Source: Stieleria varia
GTDB taxonomy: Bacteria > Planctomycetota > Planctomycetia > Pirellulales > Pirellulaceae
Assembly: GCF_038443385.1 (NCBI RefSeq)
Contig: NZ_CP151726.1
Coordinates: 4,402,001-4,466,000 of the forward strand
DNA: 64,000 nt
Direction: 5' to 3'
This document shows, piece after piece, positions 63,602 through 64,000 of this stretch (the stretch's first letter is position 1; each line of letters starts with the position of its first letter). The notes below the pieces were generated by a model. It was not told the DNA's origin and made no database searches. It saw only the letters and a list, made by a program, of their open reading frames with translations. Position numbers and translations under genes: made by a program.

Positions 63602-64000
63602 ATGGGTTGGCTGCGAATGATAGCCTTGGTGGTTTTCAGCGGCTTCGCGGGCTGTGCGAGCAAGGGTCCGATGCCGAGCTACTCGACGAGTTCTCTGCCG
63701 CCGATGTCGGAAAGCGGCCAAACGGAATCGCCTGATCGCTGGTGGACCACATTCAACGATCGTGAATTGGATAGTCAAGTCAACCGGGCATTGGGTGAGA
63801 ACCTTGACTTGGCGATCGCGTTGCAGCGGTTGCGTGCGGCGCAAGCCGTCACGCGTCGCGAAGCATCCGACTTGTACCCGGACCTGAATGGATTCTTTGT
63901 CAATCAGAATTCCTTTGGTCCTGGCCCGACCGATTCGCGAATCGATTGGGGGTTGGACGCGGCCTACCAAGTAGACCTGTGGGGCCGCAATCGTACTCGA
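63602..64000 (+). CDS. TolC/NodT-family outer-membrane efflux lipoprotein, 3' end outside the window
   Basis: The frame is open to the last base (133 codons visible). It begins with a lipoprotein signal (MIALVVFSGFAGC, lipidated Cys at residue 18), then ESPDRWWTTFNDREL, NRALGENLDLAIALQRLRAA and YPDLNGFFVNQNSFGPG. Last come WGLDAAYQVDLWGRNR, which are the hallmark motifs of RND-efflux outer-membrane factors of the NodT group. A GGA ribosome site lies about 6 bp before ATG 63602. The remaining beta-barrel and coiled-coil domains, and probably the RND pump and adaptor genes, lie beyond the window. Confidence 0.9.
   Translation, partial: MGWLRMIALVVFSGFAGCASKGPMPSYSTSSLPPMSESGQTESPDRWWTTFNDRELDSQVNRALGENLDLAIALQRLRAAQAVTRREASDLYPDLNGFFVNQNSFGPGPTDSRIDWGLDAAYQVDLWGRNRTR

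Overview
The window looks like a chromosome segment of a planctomycete of the Pirellulaceae type (Rhodopirellula-like). The reasons are an EpsI/PEP-CTERM exopolysaccharide locus, an ECF sigma/serine-threonine kinase pair of planctomycete style, and intergenic spaces filled with short palindromic repeats. No rRNA or tRNA gene was recognised.

Bases 1-43000 form one long exopolysaccharide (EPS) and surface-glycan locus, nearly all on the + strand. It starts inside a TPR-protein gene. It continues with an EpsI-type exosortase partner, a phosphoglycosyl transferase that would start the glycan on a lipid carrier, an XrtA-type polysaccharide deacetylase and an O-antigen-ligase-like membrane protein. 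A Wzm/Wzt ABC exporter follows. Next comes a block of about fifteen decorating and assembly genes: glycosyltransferases of GT2 and GT4 type, FkbM and class I methyltransferases, two sulfotransferases, an unusual tandem GT2 fusion, a second NodB-like deacetylase and a carbamoyltransferase. A PcRGLX/YetA-like (polysaccharide-lyase-like) protein, two more GT4 enzymes, a hexapeptide acyltransferase and an asparagine-synthetase-like amidotransferase complete it. Many neighbours overlap by ATGA, GTGA or TTGA, so they are probably translationally coupled. The locus ends with YdcF-like and triple-VanZ membrane proteins, a small secreted protein, one PEP-CTERM protein with its own terminator, and a FemAB-like protein. 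The exosortase itself is not in the window. A complete IS5-family element sits between two genes of the block. The genes from about 6950 to 20300 are visibly richer in A+T than their flanks.

Bases 43000-51200 hold an FHA-like membrane protein, a 1.6-kb triplicated non-coding repeat, and a minus-strand operon of ECF sigma factor, Ser/Thr kinase with an anti-sigma-like HxxxCxxC motif, and a large secreted protein. Bases 52250-62640 hold metabolic and envelope genes: an SDR/aldehyde dehydrogenase/ene-reductase operon, divergent xylR and xylA, a lipoprotein, a conserved hypothetical, a Dabb protein and an alpha/beta hydrolase. The window closes inside a TolC/NodT-type outer-membrane efflux lipoprotein gene at 63602.

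The most unexpected content lies between the genes. Two small non-autonomous mobile elements can be delimited exactly. One is a 129-bp element with 16-bp terminal inverted repeats and 5-bp target duplications, present twice. The other is a 173-177-bp element, one copy of which is nested inside a copy of the first with a CTAG duplication. Separately, many hairpin families have different, compensating stems but the same GGA (TCC on the other strand) loop, which points to a conserved structure rather than a conserved sequence. Several families are amplified into tandem arrays with periods of 131, 112, 549 and 262 bp.
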